38,239 nucleotides of DNA from a virus. Shown here piece by piece: positions 22,122 through 30,451 of this stretch. Each line of letters starts with the position of its first letter. Position 1 is the stretch's first letter. The notes under the pieces were generated by a model that was given only the letters and a program-made list of their open reading frames with translations, did no database searches and was not told the DNA's origin. The translations under genes were made by a program, and so were the position numbers. The DNA is taken from IMG/VR virus record IMGVR_UViG_3300045993_000441, positions 1 through 38,239 of that record. The stretch is one strand, 5' to 3'.

Positions 22122-22688
22122 TTAGTACTCGCTGCACTCAAGGCGAAGTGTGAACTCAGATGAGTTCCCAACTACGCAATCACTGTTCACACGCATTTGG
22201 AACACGATGAATTGTGTCCAAAGGGTTTCGTTTGGGCCGTAAATCACATTTCGTGAAGTGGCAAGGTCAGGCGAAGCGCCAAGATTTGGCCAGATGTATG
22301 TGTCAAGGATTGTGCTGTTCGTTGAAGCACAGACCATGTCACCATCGAACGCATTGTCCGGCACTTGATAAGTGTTCGTGAACTTGTAGAACAACTGAGC
22401 GGCATCTGTGTTATTTGCCACCGCAGTCAACTTCATCCGAATGTTCTTGATTTTCGAGTACGTGCCATCAATCTTGAAGCTCAAGTACTTCTTGAAGCTC
22501 AAGGTTTGTGCTCCAATAAGACCAACAGGGCGAATCAACGGAGCACTTGATGTCTCATCGGTTGGGTAATACACAAAGGCCGGCTCAGCACTTGCCTTGA
22601 GGTTCCAGTGGTCAACTAGTGTAATGACTGTCCCACGACCACTCAGCACAGCCCCTGTGTCCTCGTACAGGTCAATGTTTACGCTCAC
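22122..22688 (-). CDS. Tail tip-associated protein (188 aa)
   Basis: The product starts MSVNIDLYEDTGAVLSGRGT at a GTG overlapping the previous stop (GTGA). It is beta-rich with no known motif; segments such as IKNIRMKLTAVANNTDAAQL and TLWTQFIVFQMRVNSDC suggest a jelly-roll-like virion domain. Sandwiched between hub part 1 and the propeller-like gene, it is probably a tail tip or fibre-attachment component. Confidence 0.55.
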   Translation of the reverse strand: MSVNIDLYEDTGAVLSGRGTVITLVDHWNLKASAEPAFVYYPTDETSSAPLIRPVGLIGAQTLSFKKYLSFKIDGTYSKIKNIRMKLTAVANNTDAAQLFYKFTNTYQVPDNAFDGDMVCASTNSTILDTYIWPNLGASPDLATSRNVIYGPNETLWTQFIVFQMRVNSDCVVGNSSEFTLRLECSEY

Positions 22689-23275
22689 AGTTCGGCTCCC
22701 TTCACAACTTCAAAGCTGAACTGCGGAGTGCGGCCACTGACGCCCAAGTCAAAGTTCGTAAGCGAGATGTAAGCAAGCCCACGGTAAGCTGGAGCATTGC
22801 CAATGCCAACAACTGATTCGTAAGTTGGGTCAGCCAGTTGAGTTTGTGTCCCAAGGTACAGTTCGCCAATCAACGGCTTCACTGCTGTGCGACCATCAAC
22901 AATCAAGTCACCATCAGCCCAGACACGGGAGATGCCAAGAATTGGGCCAGCACAGATGCCGATGAGCATTGAGCCGGTGTACCCGTTGGTAACTGTCTTT
23001 TGACCACCCTTGCCTTGGCGGGACTTGATTTCGTAGACCTTCTTCTCGGCGGCCCAGATGATGTTCCCAGAAACTCGTTGCTTGCCAATCACTACAGGAA
23101 TTCCGGTGCCATAACTTGCCGTTTGAATCCGGAGGTCACCAACAGTGCCTTGGCGAATCTCTTGACGAGATGCCTGAAGAGCACTACCAGCAGCCCACCC
23201 GATTTGAGCACCGGTTGGACCACCAACCATGTACCCTACGACTGCACCAACTCCTGGAATGATGAGGTTCGACAT
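22685..23275 (-). CDS. Tail tip hub protein, N-terminal part
   Basis: The 196-residue product starts with a glycine-rich hydrophobic segment (MSNLIIPGVGAVVGYMVGGP), followed by LRIQTASYGTGIPVVIGKQR with VSGNIIWA, then NGYTGSMLIGICAGPILGIS and the terminal YRGLAYISLTNFDL with TPQFSFEVV. These are the consecutive marks of the N-terminal region of GTA gp15/phage host-specificity proteins (YGTxIPxxxGxxRxxGxxIWA, YxxSFAVGLCEGPI, YRGLAYVVFxxFxL). In those homologues the same protein continues into the domain encoded here by 17703-19988. This gene ends after the first domain and two other genes intervene, so the hub is split. Confidence 0.7.
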   Translation of the reverse strand: MSNLIIPGVGAVVGYMVGGPTGAQIGWAAGSALQASRQEIRQGTVGDLRIQTASYGTGIPVVIGKQRVSGNIIWAAEKKVYEIKSRQGKGGQKTVTNGYTGSMLIGICAGPILGISRVWADGDLIVDGRTAVKPLIGELYLGTQTQLADPTYESVVGIGNAPAYRGLAYISLTNFDLGVSGRTPQFSFEVVKGAEL

Positions 23276-23278
23276 TCA

Positions 23279-23521
23279 TCAACCCCGAGCTTCGACTTGT
23301 CGCTTGATGCTGTTGTTCAGATTGCGAACCTCTGCGTGATAGGCACACGGCTCCACAAGGATGTTCCCAGCATCGAAGTCATTCAGGAAGTCCTCGGGCA
23401 CATCCTTGAAGTGGAATGTGCCGCGCTTTCCATGAACGGAGATGCGGTCAAGCTTGATGAGGTTCAACTTCAACACTGCCGCAAGGACAATGTCGTTCAC
23501 TGGGTATTCGGCGTAAATCAT
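23279..23521 (-). CDS. Hypothetical tail-region protein (80 aa)
   Basis: The product begins MIYAEYPVNDIVLAAVLKLN and contains ISVHGKRGTFHFKDVPEDFL and a basic end (NNSIKRQVEARG). No family recognised. AGGAG lies nine bases before the ATG. It sits between the NlpC/P60 gene and hub part 1 with short gaps, so it belongs to the tail tip operon. In comparable phages this slot is often occupied by a small uncharacterised tail gene. Confidence 0.55.
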   Translation of the reverse strand: MIYAEYPVNDIVLAAVLKLNLIKLDRISVHGKRGTFHFKDVPEDFLNDFDAGNILVEPCAYHAEVRNLNNSIKRQVEARG

Positions 23522-23525
23522 ATGG

Positions 23526-23954
23526 TTATGCTCCTGGGAATGAGAAGGTCCGAGTGTGGCGCTTCAGCCAGGTCCCGGACAGTGTATTTACAGTGACTCG
23601 CTCGGGCTTTGTCATGTTTTGAGCGTGAACGTACTGTGAGTTCGGAAGAAGGATGCCAACATGACCAATGGCCTTGCCAATCTTGAAGGCCAGAATGTCA
23701 CCTGGCTCAGCAACTTCTTTCTCGGTACAGCCAAATTGAAGCAGGTAGTTCACAAGCTTCTCTTCACTGTTGTGTAGGTTCCACTCAGGGCTGTAGTCGA
23801 ATGGAAGTTGAACATTGGCAGGCAATAGCCCTGCATCAATCGCAACACCGGCAATGAAGTGCGCACAGTCAACTCCAACACCCTTCACACGAGCCTGATG
23901 GTGGTACGGTGTGTCAACCCAGGTCAATGCAGCCTGAACAATCTTTTCTCTCAT
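23526..23954 (-). CDS. NlpC/P60 cysteine peptidase of the tail tip
   Basis: The 142-residue protein has the catalytic cysteine in GVGVDCAHFI (C30) and the histidine in KAIGHVGIL (H98), with H110 (YVHAQ) a possible third residue. Such enzymes in GTA-like and lambda-like tail tips cut the peptide part of peptidoglycan during DNA entry. The start at 23954 has GAGGAAG six bases upstream; the track of this frame extends to 24083 but would overlap the DUF2163 gene deeply and has low-complexity residues there. A TGTAAATA motif falls in its coding sequence (23585-23592). No other cell-wall enzyme was recognised in the genome. Confidence 0.85.
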   Translation of the reverse strand: MREKIVQAALTWVDTPYHHQARVKGVGVDCAHFIAGVAIDAGLLPANVQLPFDYSPEWNLHNSEEKLVNYLLQFGCTEKEVAEPGDILAFKIGKAIGHVGILLPNSQYVHAQNMTKPERVTVNTLSGTWLKRHTRTFSFPGA

Positions 23955-23988
23955 GTGCTTCCTCTTCAATCGAGTCAGTACTGGTGTC

Positions 23989-24831
23989 TTATCGGAAGTT
24001 GACGTCGGTGTTGATGTGTGGGAAACCACCAAAGTTGAGGACGTTGCTGAACTTCGTTTTGCACGTGTCGAGGGTCTTGTCACATCCTGCCTTTACAGTG
24101 AATGTGTCCCCAACAGCAAACGTCTTCATTGTGGGTAGCACGAAGTCGAAGGTATCAGAAGCATCCTTCTTGATTGGGTACGTCAACCCATTCAGGATGC
24201 CAGAGGTAAATGTGATTGAGCCGTTGCTGAAGTACCCATCAGGCTGAGCAGCCGCAGCACCGCTGTACGTGAGCTTCCATTTTGGTGTTACAACTGTGGC
24301 TACAGTACCGACAAATGTGTACGAAGCACTGCTCAGGGTGCAAGCACCAACCTTGCCAGCGGTGACTGAGCCAAAGAGCTCATGGCGGCAAGAGGCAGTG
24401 TAAGTCTGGCCAACATTCAGCTCGAGTTGCTTCATGAAGGACATGATTTCGGCCTTGAAGGCCGTTTCATCCCAGTCAATGCTCGCAATGCGACCAAAGA
24501 AGGTTACCACATGGCCGTACTCAGGATGAACCCAAGAGCCCCACGATGCCTCGACTTCAGCATCATCGAACACACCGCCAAGCAAGTCAGCCTCTGGCAC
24601 ATCCACAATGGCAGCACCTGTTTGCTGCGAGGAGACTTGGACATCGGATGTAGCCACGTACTCAACAGCCGCCAGAGCAGGTGCTGGGCTGTACAGCACA
24701 CCATCAATGGTCAATGCTTGGTCGTGGTCAGTAAAGGCATGAACTGTGCCGTTTGTGCACGAAATCTTGATGAAGCGGGCAATCGTGCCAGCATCAATCT
24801 CGGCCTTCAGGTTCGTTGAAATGGTTCGCAT
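23989..24831 (-). CDS. DUF2163/BR0599-type tail protein
   Basis: The 280-residue product begins MRTISTNLKAEIDAGTIARF and continues with ISCTNGTVHAFTDHDQALTI, the usual start of DUF2163 proteins of gene transfer agents and siphophages. It ends with the C-terminal signature AGCDKTLDTCKTKFSNVLNF-GGFPHI of the BR0599 domain. It is a tail tip component between the distal tail protein and the peptidase, as in the GTA gp12-gp13-gp14 order. ATG 24831 follows the previous stop by one base; an upstream in-frame start at 24882 would overlap DUF2460. Confidence 0.85.
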   Translation of the reverse strand: MRTISTNLKAEIDAGTIARFIKISCTNGTVHAFTDHDQALTIDGVLYSPAPALAAVEYVATSDVQVSSQQTGAAIVDVPEADLLGGVFDDAEVEASWGSWVHPEYGHVVTFFGRIASIDWDETAFKAEIMSFMKQLELNVGQTYTASCRHELFGSVTAGKVGACTLSSASYTFVGTVATVVTPKWKLTYSGAAAAQPDGYFSNGSITFTSGILNGLTYPIKKDASDTFDFVLPTMKTFAVGDTFTVKAGCDKTLDTCKTKFSNVLNFGGFPHINTDVNFR

Positions 24832-24832
24832 C

Positions 24833-25435
24833 TTAGTGCTCGAAGACTTCAACCAGGCTGATGTCACCCAGATTGTCGCCATAGTTGCTGTTGTCAGAGT
24901 TCAGGACTTCGGAGCTCCAGGACATCGAAGCCTGGTCAAAGCGAGCGCAGTGGTAGAAAGTCCCGCTGATTGTGATGCCAGAAGTAGCACCAGCCACAAT
25001 GATGGTTGGCACATTGTTCGTGTAAGCCTGCGTGTACGAGACTGGAGTGCCAGAAGCCTTGACTACGATGTCACCGCCAAGGTGGAACACTGGGTGCGTG
25101 TCAGCACTCCCGCGTGTAGTCAGGTAGAACTTGTTGTCAGCGCCTGAGTACGTGAGTGGAGTGTTCACCCACGTGCACAAGTCCGGGTCCTGGTACTTGA
25201 AGGAGTTCAGGCCGAACTGAGCTACATCCGTGAAGAACAGAGCGATAGCCTTTCGGTCCACTGAGCTCAGAATGCGAGCAGGGTACACCCAAGAGCTGAT
25301 GAAGTTCTTCAGCTTCTTGATGCGGTACTCGGAGTTCCCATTGCCAACAATCGTTGTTGGTGCTGAGATTGTCTTTCGCAGCCCGTGAATCAGACGAAGG
25401 TTAGTCGTTGGGAAGAGTGTATTGACGAATGCCAT
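24833..25435 (-). CDS. DUF2460 distal tail protein
   Basis: The 200-residue product has the DUF2460 layout: an LRLIHGLRKTISAPTTIVGN segment, then SEYRIKKLKNFISSWVYPAR and FFTDVAQFGLNSFKYQDP, which corresponds to the family's R-x-x-W and F-x-x-G-x-x-x-F-R-F-x-D patterns. It is the GTA gp12-like distal tail ring that links tube to tip. It follows the tape measure gene by two bases and precedes DUF2163 by one. Confidence 0.8.
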   Translation of the reverse strand: MAFVNTLFPTTNLRLIHGLRKTISAPTTIVGNGNSEYRIKKLKNFISSWVYPARILSSVDRKAIALFFTDVAQFGLNSFKYQDPDLCTWVNTPLTYSGADNKFYLTTRGSADTHPVFHLGGDIVVKASGTPVSYTQAYTNNVPTIIVAGATSGITISGTFYHCARFDQASMSWSSEVLNSDNSNYGDNLGDISLVEVFEH

Positions 25436-25437
25436 AA

Positions 25438-28380
25438 TCAGGCTCCACGAAGGTTGTATCGAGCAGAAGCACCATGGACAATCTGTGCTACTTGGCGAGC
25501 TGACTTCTCAAGGGTGCGAGCCACATCTTGGCTGTCCATCGCATAAATCTGGTACGAGATGTTCGTGCCTGGGTTCTTCAACCCATCAATATTCGGCACA
25601 ATAGTCCCAGCAGTCCGTGGCACGAACAACTCTGGGCGCTTCTCACCCACAATGTACGGCTGTCCAGCATTCACATCACCGCCTTCAGCCTTGAACAATC
25701 CACTGAGGAACGAAGCACCAGCCCCAACCCAGCCGCCACCTGTAGTGCCAGCACCACCGAACAGGGCTTGTGCAAGCTTTGCAGCAAGGGCTTGAGCAAC
25801 CATGCGGTCAATCAGCTTCTTGAACATGTCGCCAAGATTGTCGAACTGCCCTTGAAGAGCATCAAACAGGTACGTTTGAAGAATGTCTTGTGTGCCAGTA
25901 GCAATGTCAGCCCAAGTGCGCTCGTACTCGTTCTGGAACTTCTTCAAGCGGGCAAACTGCTCTTGCTGGTATGAAAGATACTCATCAGACGAAATCTTGT
26001 TCTGGTCCATGAGCTTCTTGGCGGCTGCCAAGTTGCTTGTGACTGAAGCCTGAATTGCGGCCTTAGAGTTGTCGACAATCTCGTTGATTGTCTTGGCTTC
26101 GTTGGCAGCACCACGAAGGGCTTCACGACGGCGAGCCAGCTCAGCATCAGATGCCTTGATATCAGCGGCATCCAATGGGTTCAGACCACGGAGTTCCTTC
26201 TCAAGGCGAATCTCATCCTTCTTCAAGGCAACAAGCTTCTCACGCTCATCGGCAGTCTTGCCGGCAAGTGTCAGCTCGTACTCAAGCAAAGTAAGACGGT
26301 CAGCTTCAGCCTCTTGCTGCTTCTTGACAGCATTGGCGCGCTCGGTCTCCTTCTTGGCTTCCTCCTCCATAATCTTCTTGATTTTCTCATCAAGAGCGAG
26401 TTGGTTGTTTCGAAGGTCAACTTGACGTGAGATGTCAATCAAAATCTTCTTTTGTGCCGCGCTGAAGTCCTTGAAGCGACCTTGCTGAGTCTCCCAAAGG
26501 GTCTTCTCTTCTTGTGTCGTGTCCTTGGTTGTAGCCAGCTGACGCTCAAGCTGTTCACGAGCCTGCTCAAACGGGTCCTTGGCACCAGCCTTCTCTGGCA
26601 GCTTAGCAGCAGCGGACTTCTTGGCAAGGTCAGCCTTGCGAGCAGCTTCAGCCGTTGCATTCAAGTCAGCAATTTCCGTCTGGCGGAACTTGTTGTTCAT
26701 CTGCGTTTGGTCGCCAATCTTCTTCTCTGTCTCAAGCAACTCAAGGTATCGCTTGTTTACATCGCCGTAAGTGGCATTTGGATTTGAGCCGTTGAAGACT
26801 TCATTCTTGGCCTGATTCAGCAGCTCATTACGACGAGCTTGTGGAATAGCTTCAGTAGCAGCCATGTTGGCCTCAGCACCACGAAGCTCCTTGATGAACT
26901 CGCGAATGCCATTCAGCAGCTTTGCAAGCCCTTCCAAAGCGTCCTTGACAAATGTGCCTGTGCTTGTGGCTACTTCGTTGCCAAAGCCTTGCCAAGCAAG
27001 CTTGATTTCAGTGAGCGCGCGCTCTTGTTCACCACCCGCCTTGACAAGTTCTGGTGTGGCTTCAGCACCGTACTTGCGAACCAGCTCTGTGGCATTTGCC
27101 ATTTCAGTGGCAGCTGCCTTGATGGCTGGGATTTGGTCGCGGAACGAAGGCCCAAGGAGTTGAGCGATGGCCGCAGTAGCCTTTGTGGACTCACCAAGGT
27201 CTTGGAAGTTACGAACGAGGAGGGCAGCACCTTCCTCCTTTGACAGCTTCTGGACTTCTTCAAGCGAAGTGCCGAGTGATTCAAAGGCAAACTTTGACTT
27301 GGCATTGTCTTCGTCAAGCTTGTTGACAGACTTGCTGTACTTGTCATAGATGCGAACAAGCCCTTCGACAGAGCCGCCATTCTCACCAGCAACAACCTTC
27401 AGGGCTTCAAGACGTTCTGTAGTGATGCCAAGCTTTTCAGCAAGCTCAGCATTCTTGTCAGCAGCATCACGGGCAGACAAAGCAATTGCCGTGATTGCAG
27501 CACTTGCGGCAAGGCCGGCCGCAGCAACAAAGCCAAGGCCAGTTGTGGCAGTGGCACGGAAGGCAGCAAATGCAACATCGGCTTCCTTGGCGGCTTGAGC
27601 GGCCTTGGCAACCCCAAGGGCATCTTCAGCAGCGCCAAGTTCAGCACGAGCACCGCTGACAAGGAGCCTACCGGCTGAGCGCTCAGCAGCACGTTCAATT
27701 GCGAGTGGAGAGCCTGCTGGCGCGCGAGAGATGCCAGATGCGGCCTTCTTTGCATCATACGCGGCTTGAGCGGCGGCACTTGCAGCATAAGCAGCTTGAA
27801 CCTTTGCCTGAGCGGCAACAACATCAAGTGCCGCCTCAGTAGATGCCTTTGCAGCTTCTTCTGCAGCCTTTGCGGCAGCTGCCTGAGCAACAGACAATCC
27901 TTTGTACCCAACTGCGGCTGTACCTGCGGCGGCAGCAATCTGTGTAGCCGAAGCAGTAGTCGTAGAGGTTGTTTGAACAACGGCTTGCTCTGCTTGGGCA
28001 GCGGATGTCTTCATGGTGCCAAAAAGGCCCATCAACCCACCACCAATGAGCTTTGCTACAGCAAGACCTGCATTTGAGAGTGCCGAAACAAGGCCTTGCG
28101 CCTTGTCAGCCGCATCACCAGAGCCTGAAGCAATCGCATTCAGGTCACCAACAACACCCTTGAGATTCCCGCCAATCCCGCCGAAGGACTTTCCCAAGTT
28201 CCCGGCAGATTGTGCTGCACCATCAAGATGGGACTTCGTTTGCTTGAATGCATCGAGTTCAGCCTTTGCGCCTTCTCGAACACCCTTTGCGAACTCATCA
28301 AGGTCAGCCTTAAGCCGCTTGAGCTCTGGGCTCAAGTTGTCTTGCAGTTCGGCAATGACCTTTAGGTTTTCTTGAATCAT
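25438..28380 (-). CDS. Tape measure protein
   Basis: At 980 residues this is the longest gene; its length sets tail length (roughly 0.15 nm per residue gives near 150 nm). The N-terminus is helical (LKVIAELQDNLSPELKRLKA), followed by Ala/Gly-rich helical stretches, a hydrophobic segment (about 276-300, GLGFVAAAGLAASAAITAIA), long charged coiled coils (QEEKTLWETQQGRF to RREALRGAANEAK) and the C-terminal signature GQPYIVGEKRPELFVPRTAG seen in many tape measures. The ATG overlaps the previous stop (ATGA) and has GGAGGAAG upstream. There is no peptidase or lysozyme insert. Confidence 0.9.
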   Translation of the reverse strand: MIQENLKVIAELQDNLSPELKRLKADLDEFAKGVREGAKAELDAFKQTKSHLDGAAQSAGNLGKSFGGIGGNLKGVVGDLNAIASGSGDAADKAQGLVSALSNAGLAVAKLIGGGLMGLFGTMKTSAAQAEQAVVQTTSTTTASATQIAAAAGTAAVGYKGLSVAQAAAAKAAEEAAKASTEAALDVVAAQAKVQAAYAASAAAQAAYDAKKAASGISRAPAGSPLAIERAAERSAGRLLVSGARAELGAAEDALGVAKAAQAAKEADVAFAAFRATATTGLGFVAAAGLAASAAITAIALSARDAADKNAELAEKLGITTERLEALKVVAGENGGSVEGLVRIYDKYSKSVNKLDEDNAKSKFAFESLGTSLEEVQKLSKEEGAALLVRNFQDLGESTKATAAIAQLLGPSFRDQIPAIKAAATEMANATELVRKYGAEATPELVKAGGEQERALTEIKLAWQGFGNEVATSTGTFVKDALEGLAKLLNGIREFIKELRGAEANMAATEAIPQARRNELLNQAKNEVFNGSNPNATYGDVNKRYLELLETEKKIGDQTQMNNKFRQTEIADLNATAEAARKADLAKKSAAAKLPEKAGAKDPFEQAREQLERQLATTKDTTQEEKTLWETQQGRFKDFSAAQKKILIDISRQVDLRNNQLALDEKIKKIMEEEAKKETERANAVKKQQEAEADRLTLLEYELTLAGKTADEREKLVALKKDEIRLEKELRGLNPLDAADIKASDAELARRREALRGAANEAKTINEIVDNSKAAIQASVTSNLAAAKKLMDQNKISSDEYLSYQQEQFARLKKFQNEYERTWADIATGTQDILQTYLFDALQGQFDNLGDMFKKLIDRMVAQALAAKLAQALFGGAGTTGGGWVGAGASFLSGLFKAEGGDVNAGQPYIVGEKRPELFVPRTAGTIVPNIDGLKNPGTNISYQIYAMDSQDVARTLEKSARQVAQIVHGASARYNLRGA

Positions 28381-28562
28381 TCTTCCTCCAGCTTGCGATA
28401 CAGGTTCTCAAGTGACTTCTCATCGTACCGAGCACCTGCGGTAGCAGAGATGACATTGCTTCGCATCTCTCGCTTGTCAATGGCATAGACCGCTTTCGTG
28501 TACATCTGAAATTGGTCAAGGGTCATTGAGTTTACTTCAGCAAGGGAGAAACCGTGCCTCAC
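28377..28562 (-). CDS. Small tail assembly chaperone, second frame (61 aa)
   Basis: The product begins MRHGFSLAEVNSMTLDQFQM from a GTG overlapping the previous stop (GTGA) and ends four bases into the tape measure gene. The SLAEVNSMTLDQFQMY pattern and position match the short second tail chaperone (lambda T or GTA gp10.1-like), which helps the tape measure fold. In lambda this part is made by frameshifting; here a separate start is available and I see no convincing slippery heptamer. Confidence 0.6.
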   Translation of the reverse strand: MRHGFSLAEVNSMTLDQFQMYTKAVYAIDKREMRSNVISATAGARYDEKSLENLYRKLEEE

Positions 28563-28966
28563 GAGGATGGCAACAGCTTGTCCATAGCCAATGACTGGAG
28601 CTTGCTCATCGCTGTCTTGACTTCTGGCAAGACTCGTTGGGCGAAAAAACTGAGGTTTACCTCCAGAAAGGCTGTGGCAACACGGATGCCATCATCAATC
28701 TGAAGCGAGTCAAACCATTCACGTGGCTTCTTGATGCCGAGAGCAATGAGCTCAATCAGGTCATCACCACCAACGGACATTGCCTTCATTGTGAGTTCAG
28801 CCTCGTTGCCTTGGCTTTCTTCGAAGAATGGCTGAATGTCGTTGTAGAACGACTTTGTCAGCTTCAGGACCTTTGGAAGCTGACCGAATGTGAATGGGCG
28901 AATAGTCAGAACTTCACCTTGGACAGTGAGCTCGACATCTGGGAAGAGGGTATTGAGGTCAGACAT
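28559..28966 (-). CDS. Tail assembly chaperone (135 aa)
   Basis: The product (MSDLNTLFPDVELTVQGEVL, then TIRPFTFGQLPKVLKLTKSF) has the pattern of the lambda gpG-like chaperone located between tail tube and tape measure genes. It is helical and acidic without further motifs. AAAGGA lies before the ATG. A GATAAATA motif is 58 bases upstream and the gene follows a strong hairpin, so it may open a separate tail transcript. Confidence 0.65.
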   Translation of the reverse strand: MSDLNTLFPDVELTVQGEVLTIRPFTFGQLPKVLKLTKSFYNDIQPFFEESQGNEAELTMKAMSVGGDDLIELIALGIKKPREWFDSLQIDDGIRVATAFLEVNLSFFAQRVLPEVKTAMSKLQSLAMDKLLPSS

Positions 28967-28992
28967 TTATGTCCTTTGGTTGTGAGTATGCA

Positions 28993-29024
28993 AGAGGGCT
29001 GGAGACTTTCATCTCCAGCCCTCT
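28993..29024 (-). terminator. Strong 13-bp hairpin after the tail tube gene
   Basis: Arms AGAGGGCTGGAGA (29012-29024 on the minus strand) and TCTCCAGCCCTCT (28993-29005) pair perfectly around a 6-base loop. No T-run follows (TGCATACTC), so termination may be partial, or it may stabilise mRNA. A TAAATA motif touches the base of the stem. Confidence 0.7.
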
Positions 29025-29031
29025 ATTTATC
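29024..29031 (-). promoter_or_regulatory. TAAATA late-promoter-like motif between tail tube and chaperone genes
   Basis: The minus strand reads GCGATAAATAGAGGGCTGG; the motif leads directly into the first arm of the hairpin 28993-29024. If this is a promoter, the transcript would begin with the hairpin, a design that protects 5' ends. It lies 58 bases before ATG 28966. Confidence 0.45.
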
Positions 29032-29046
29032 GCCTAGCTGTGAAGC

Positions 29047-29808
29047 TTAGACCTGGACGTAAGTCACGTACTGGGATTCACCAGTCGGTTGAGTGGAGTC
29101 CGGAAGCAGAGCACCCGTGAGTGCGAGCTGGGCCACATCAGTGCCGATGAGGGACAGAGCAGCAGCAATGCCTGGCTTTGCGCGGTGCAGCATAGCAATC
29201 TGTGCCTTGCCGTCGAACTGCGACTTGCCTTCAAAGCGGATGACGTACTCAGCAGCAGAGCCCGTAAGAGCCTTGACACGCGAGGACACACCAGCCTGAG
29301 CGTAAGCCACAGTGCACGGAACACCAGCACCAGCCGGGACAGCCGTCGAGGTTGCCAGGAAGGTCAGTGTGCCATTCGTTGCATCGAGAGTGTAGTCAGT
29401 ACCAGCCACGAGGGTGGTGCTGCCAGCAGTCTTCGTCACAACAACAGTGCTGACACCTGGGTACTTCAGGGCAGTCATCTTGCCATTGTAGGCAACAATG
29501 GCTTCGCCAGTCACAGAAGCAGCAACCACAGCAGCCGAAGAGCCATAGAAGGCCTTGGCAAGGTTGTCACCGTCAATGTTCCGCAGGTTCAGGGTGAAGC
29601 CCATGTCCACAGACGAGGTGATGTCCAGAACACGAACACGGTTGCCAGAGTACGACTCTTGGAACGAGACCTTGGTTTCAGCACCGGTGACAGTAAAACC
29701 GTCAGCGTCACCAATCCAGTCAAAACCACCAATTTGGCCAGTGCTGTCACGCAGCGCCATGTACACCTTGCCTTGGCCGACGGCGTAGTACTTTGAGTTA
29801 GTTGCCAT
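29047..29808 (-). CDS. Major tail tube protein
   Basis: The 253-residue product begins MATNSKYYAVGQGKVYMALR and continues GFDWIGDADGFTVTGAETKV, with the VSFQES-SG and VRFEGKSQFDGKAQIAMLHR segments typical of siphophage tube subunits (N-x-x-L/F-x-G-K). An Ig-like stretch is possible at about 115-170 (VVVTKTAGSTTLVAGTDYTL). The C-terminus ends STQPTGESQYVTYVQV. A strong AAGGAG precedes the ATG and a hairpin follows the stop, as expected of an abundant protein. Placement after the tail terminator and before the chaperones is standard. Confidence 0.85.
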   Translation of the reverse strand: MATNSKYYAVGQGKVYMALRDSTGQIGGFDWIGDADGFTVTGAETKVSFQESYSGNRVRVLDITSSVDMGFTLNLRNIDGDNLAKAFYGSSAAVVAASVTGEAIVAYNGKMTALKYPGVSTVVVTKTAGSTTLVAGTDYTLDATNGTLTFLATSTAVPAGAGVPCTVAYAQAGVSSRVKALTGSAAEYVIRFEGKSQFDGKAQIAMLHRAKPGIAAALSLIGTDVAQLALTGALLPDSTQPTGESQYVTYVQV

Positions 29809-29821
29809 TTGTTAGGCTCCT

Positions 29822-30253
29822 TCAAGTTGTTTGATTTGCATAAGACTCATCGGCTGAGAACATCAGTCTGTACGTGATGCGAGTAGGTTCTGCCTGCTCC
29901 AATGTACAGCCTTCAAATCCCCAAAGATGAGACCCTTGATTTGCAGCCAGAGTACCTCTCACCGCCTGAGCTGTATCTTCTACAAGTTTGAGTTGGGTAT
30001 CAATGAAGTCAGTTTCTCCAGCACCATACGGTAGGATTAGTACCACGCTGAAGTTCAGGCGCATCATCTGCCACTTCCGGTTTGCTTGGTCACTGTTCTG
30101 TGAACTTTCGAACAGCACCCATGCACAAGGAGTAGTGACTTCCGCCAGGGTGGGGTCGGCTTCCGTACCACCCAGAGTTGCTGCTACTCTTCCGCCGAAG
30201 GCAGCAACAGTCTTGATTTTGTTAATCAGGTCGTGAGTGTAAGTGTCAATCAC
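29822..30253 (-). CDS. Tail terminator/tail completion protein
   Basis: The 143-residue product, from a GTG overlapping the previous stop, begins MIDTYTHDLINKIKTVAAFG and continues with RVAATLGGTEADPTLAEVTT and PCAWVLFESSQNSD. This resembles the DUF1834/gp37-like or lambda gpU-like proteins that cap the tail tube. It lies immediately before the tail tube gene, the usual place for the terminator. Confidence 0.65.
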   Translation of the reverse strand: MIDTYTHDLINKIKTVAAFGGRVAATLGGTEADPTLAEVTTPCAWVLFESSQNSDQANRKWQMMRLNFSVVLILPYGAGETDFIDTQLKLVEDTAQAVRGTLAANQGSHLWGFEGCTLEQAEPTRITYRLMFSADESYANQTT

Positions 30254-30444
30254 TTCTTACCCCTCGGCTTGATGTTCTTCTCGAGCTCAGCTGCAGCCAG
30301 CTTACGAGCTTCCGCGGCACGAAGCTCAGCATACGAGGCCATCAGCCAATCGTACATCTGCTCTTCGACCTCAATTGTGTCTCCGGCCTGGAAATAACCC
30401 TCAGGCGAGTCCAGCGGGAGCAAAAGTGTGATTTGCATCTTCAT
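30250..30444 (-). CDS. Small neck/tail-joining region protein (64 aa)
   Basis: The product begins MKMQITLLLPLDSPEGYFQA, a beta strand, then EVEEQMYDWLMASYAELRAA and a basic C-terminal helix (LEKNIKPRGKK). Many phages have a small protein of this form between the gpG-like and tail terminator genes; function is unknown. The start is ATG 30444 or 30438: AGGAG lies 12 or 18 bases upstream within the end of the previous gene, and the previous stop lies inside a TGTAAATA motif. The ORF extends to 30594 but that part overlaps the gpG-like gene in another frame. Confidence 0.6.
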   Translation of the reverse strand: MKMQITLLLPLDSPEGYFQAGDTIEVEEQMYDWLMASYAELRAAEARKLAAAELEKNIKPRGKK

Positions 30445-30451
30445 CGTGTAT

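Noticed and set aside
23526-23954. Dedicated endolysin
   Set aside because: The NlpC/P60 enzyme is embedded between DUF2163 and hub genes, with no signal or membrane segment, as for tail-tip peptidases.
28555-28566. Programmed frameshift between the two tail chaperone genes
   Set aside because: No slippery heptamer is visible at the overlap, and the second frame has its own GTG in a GTGA overlap.
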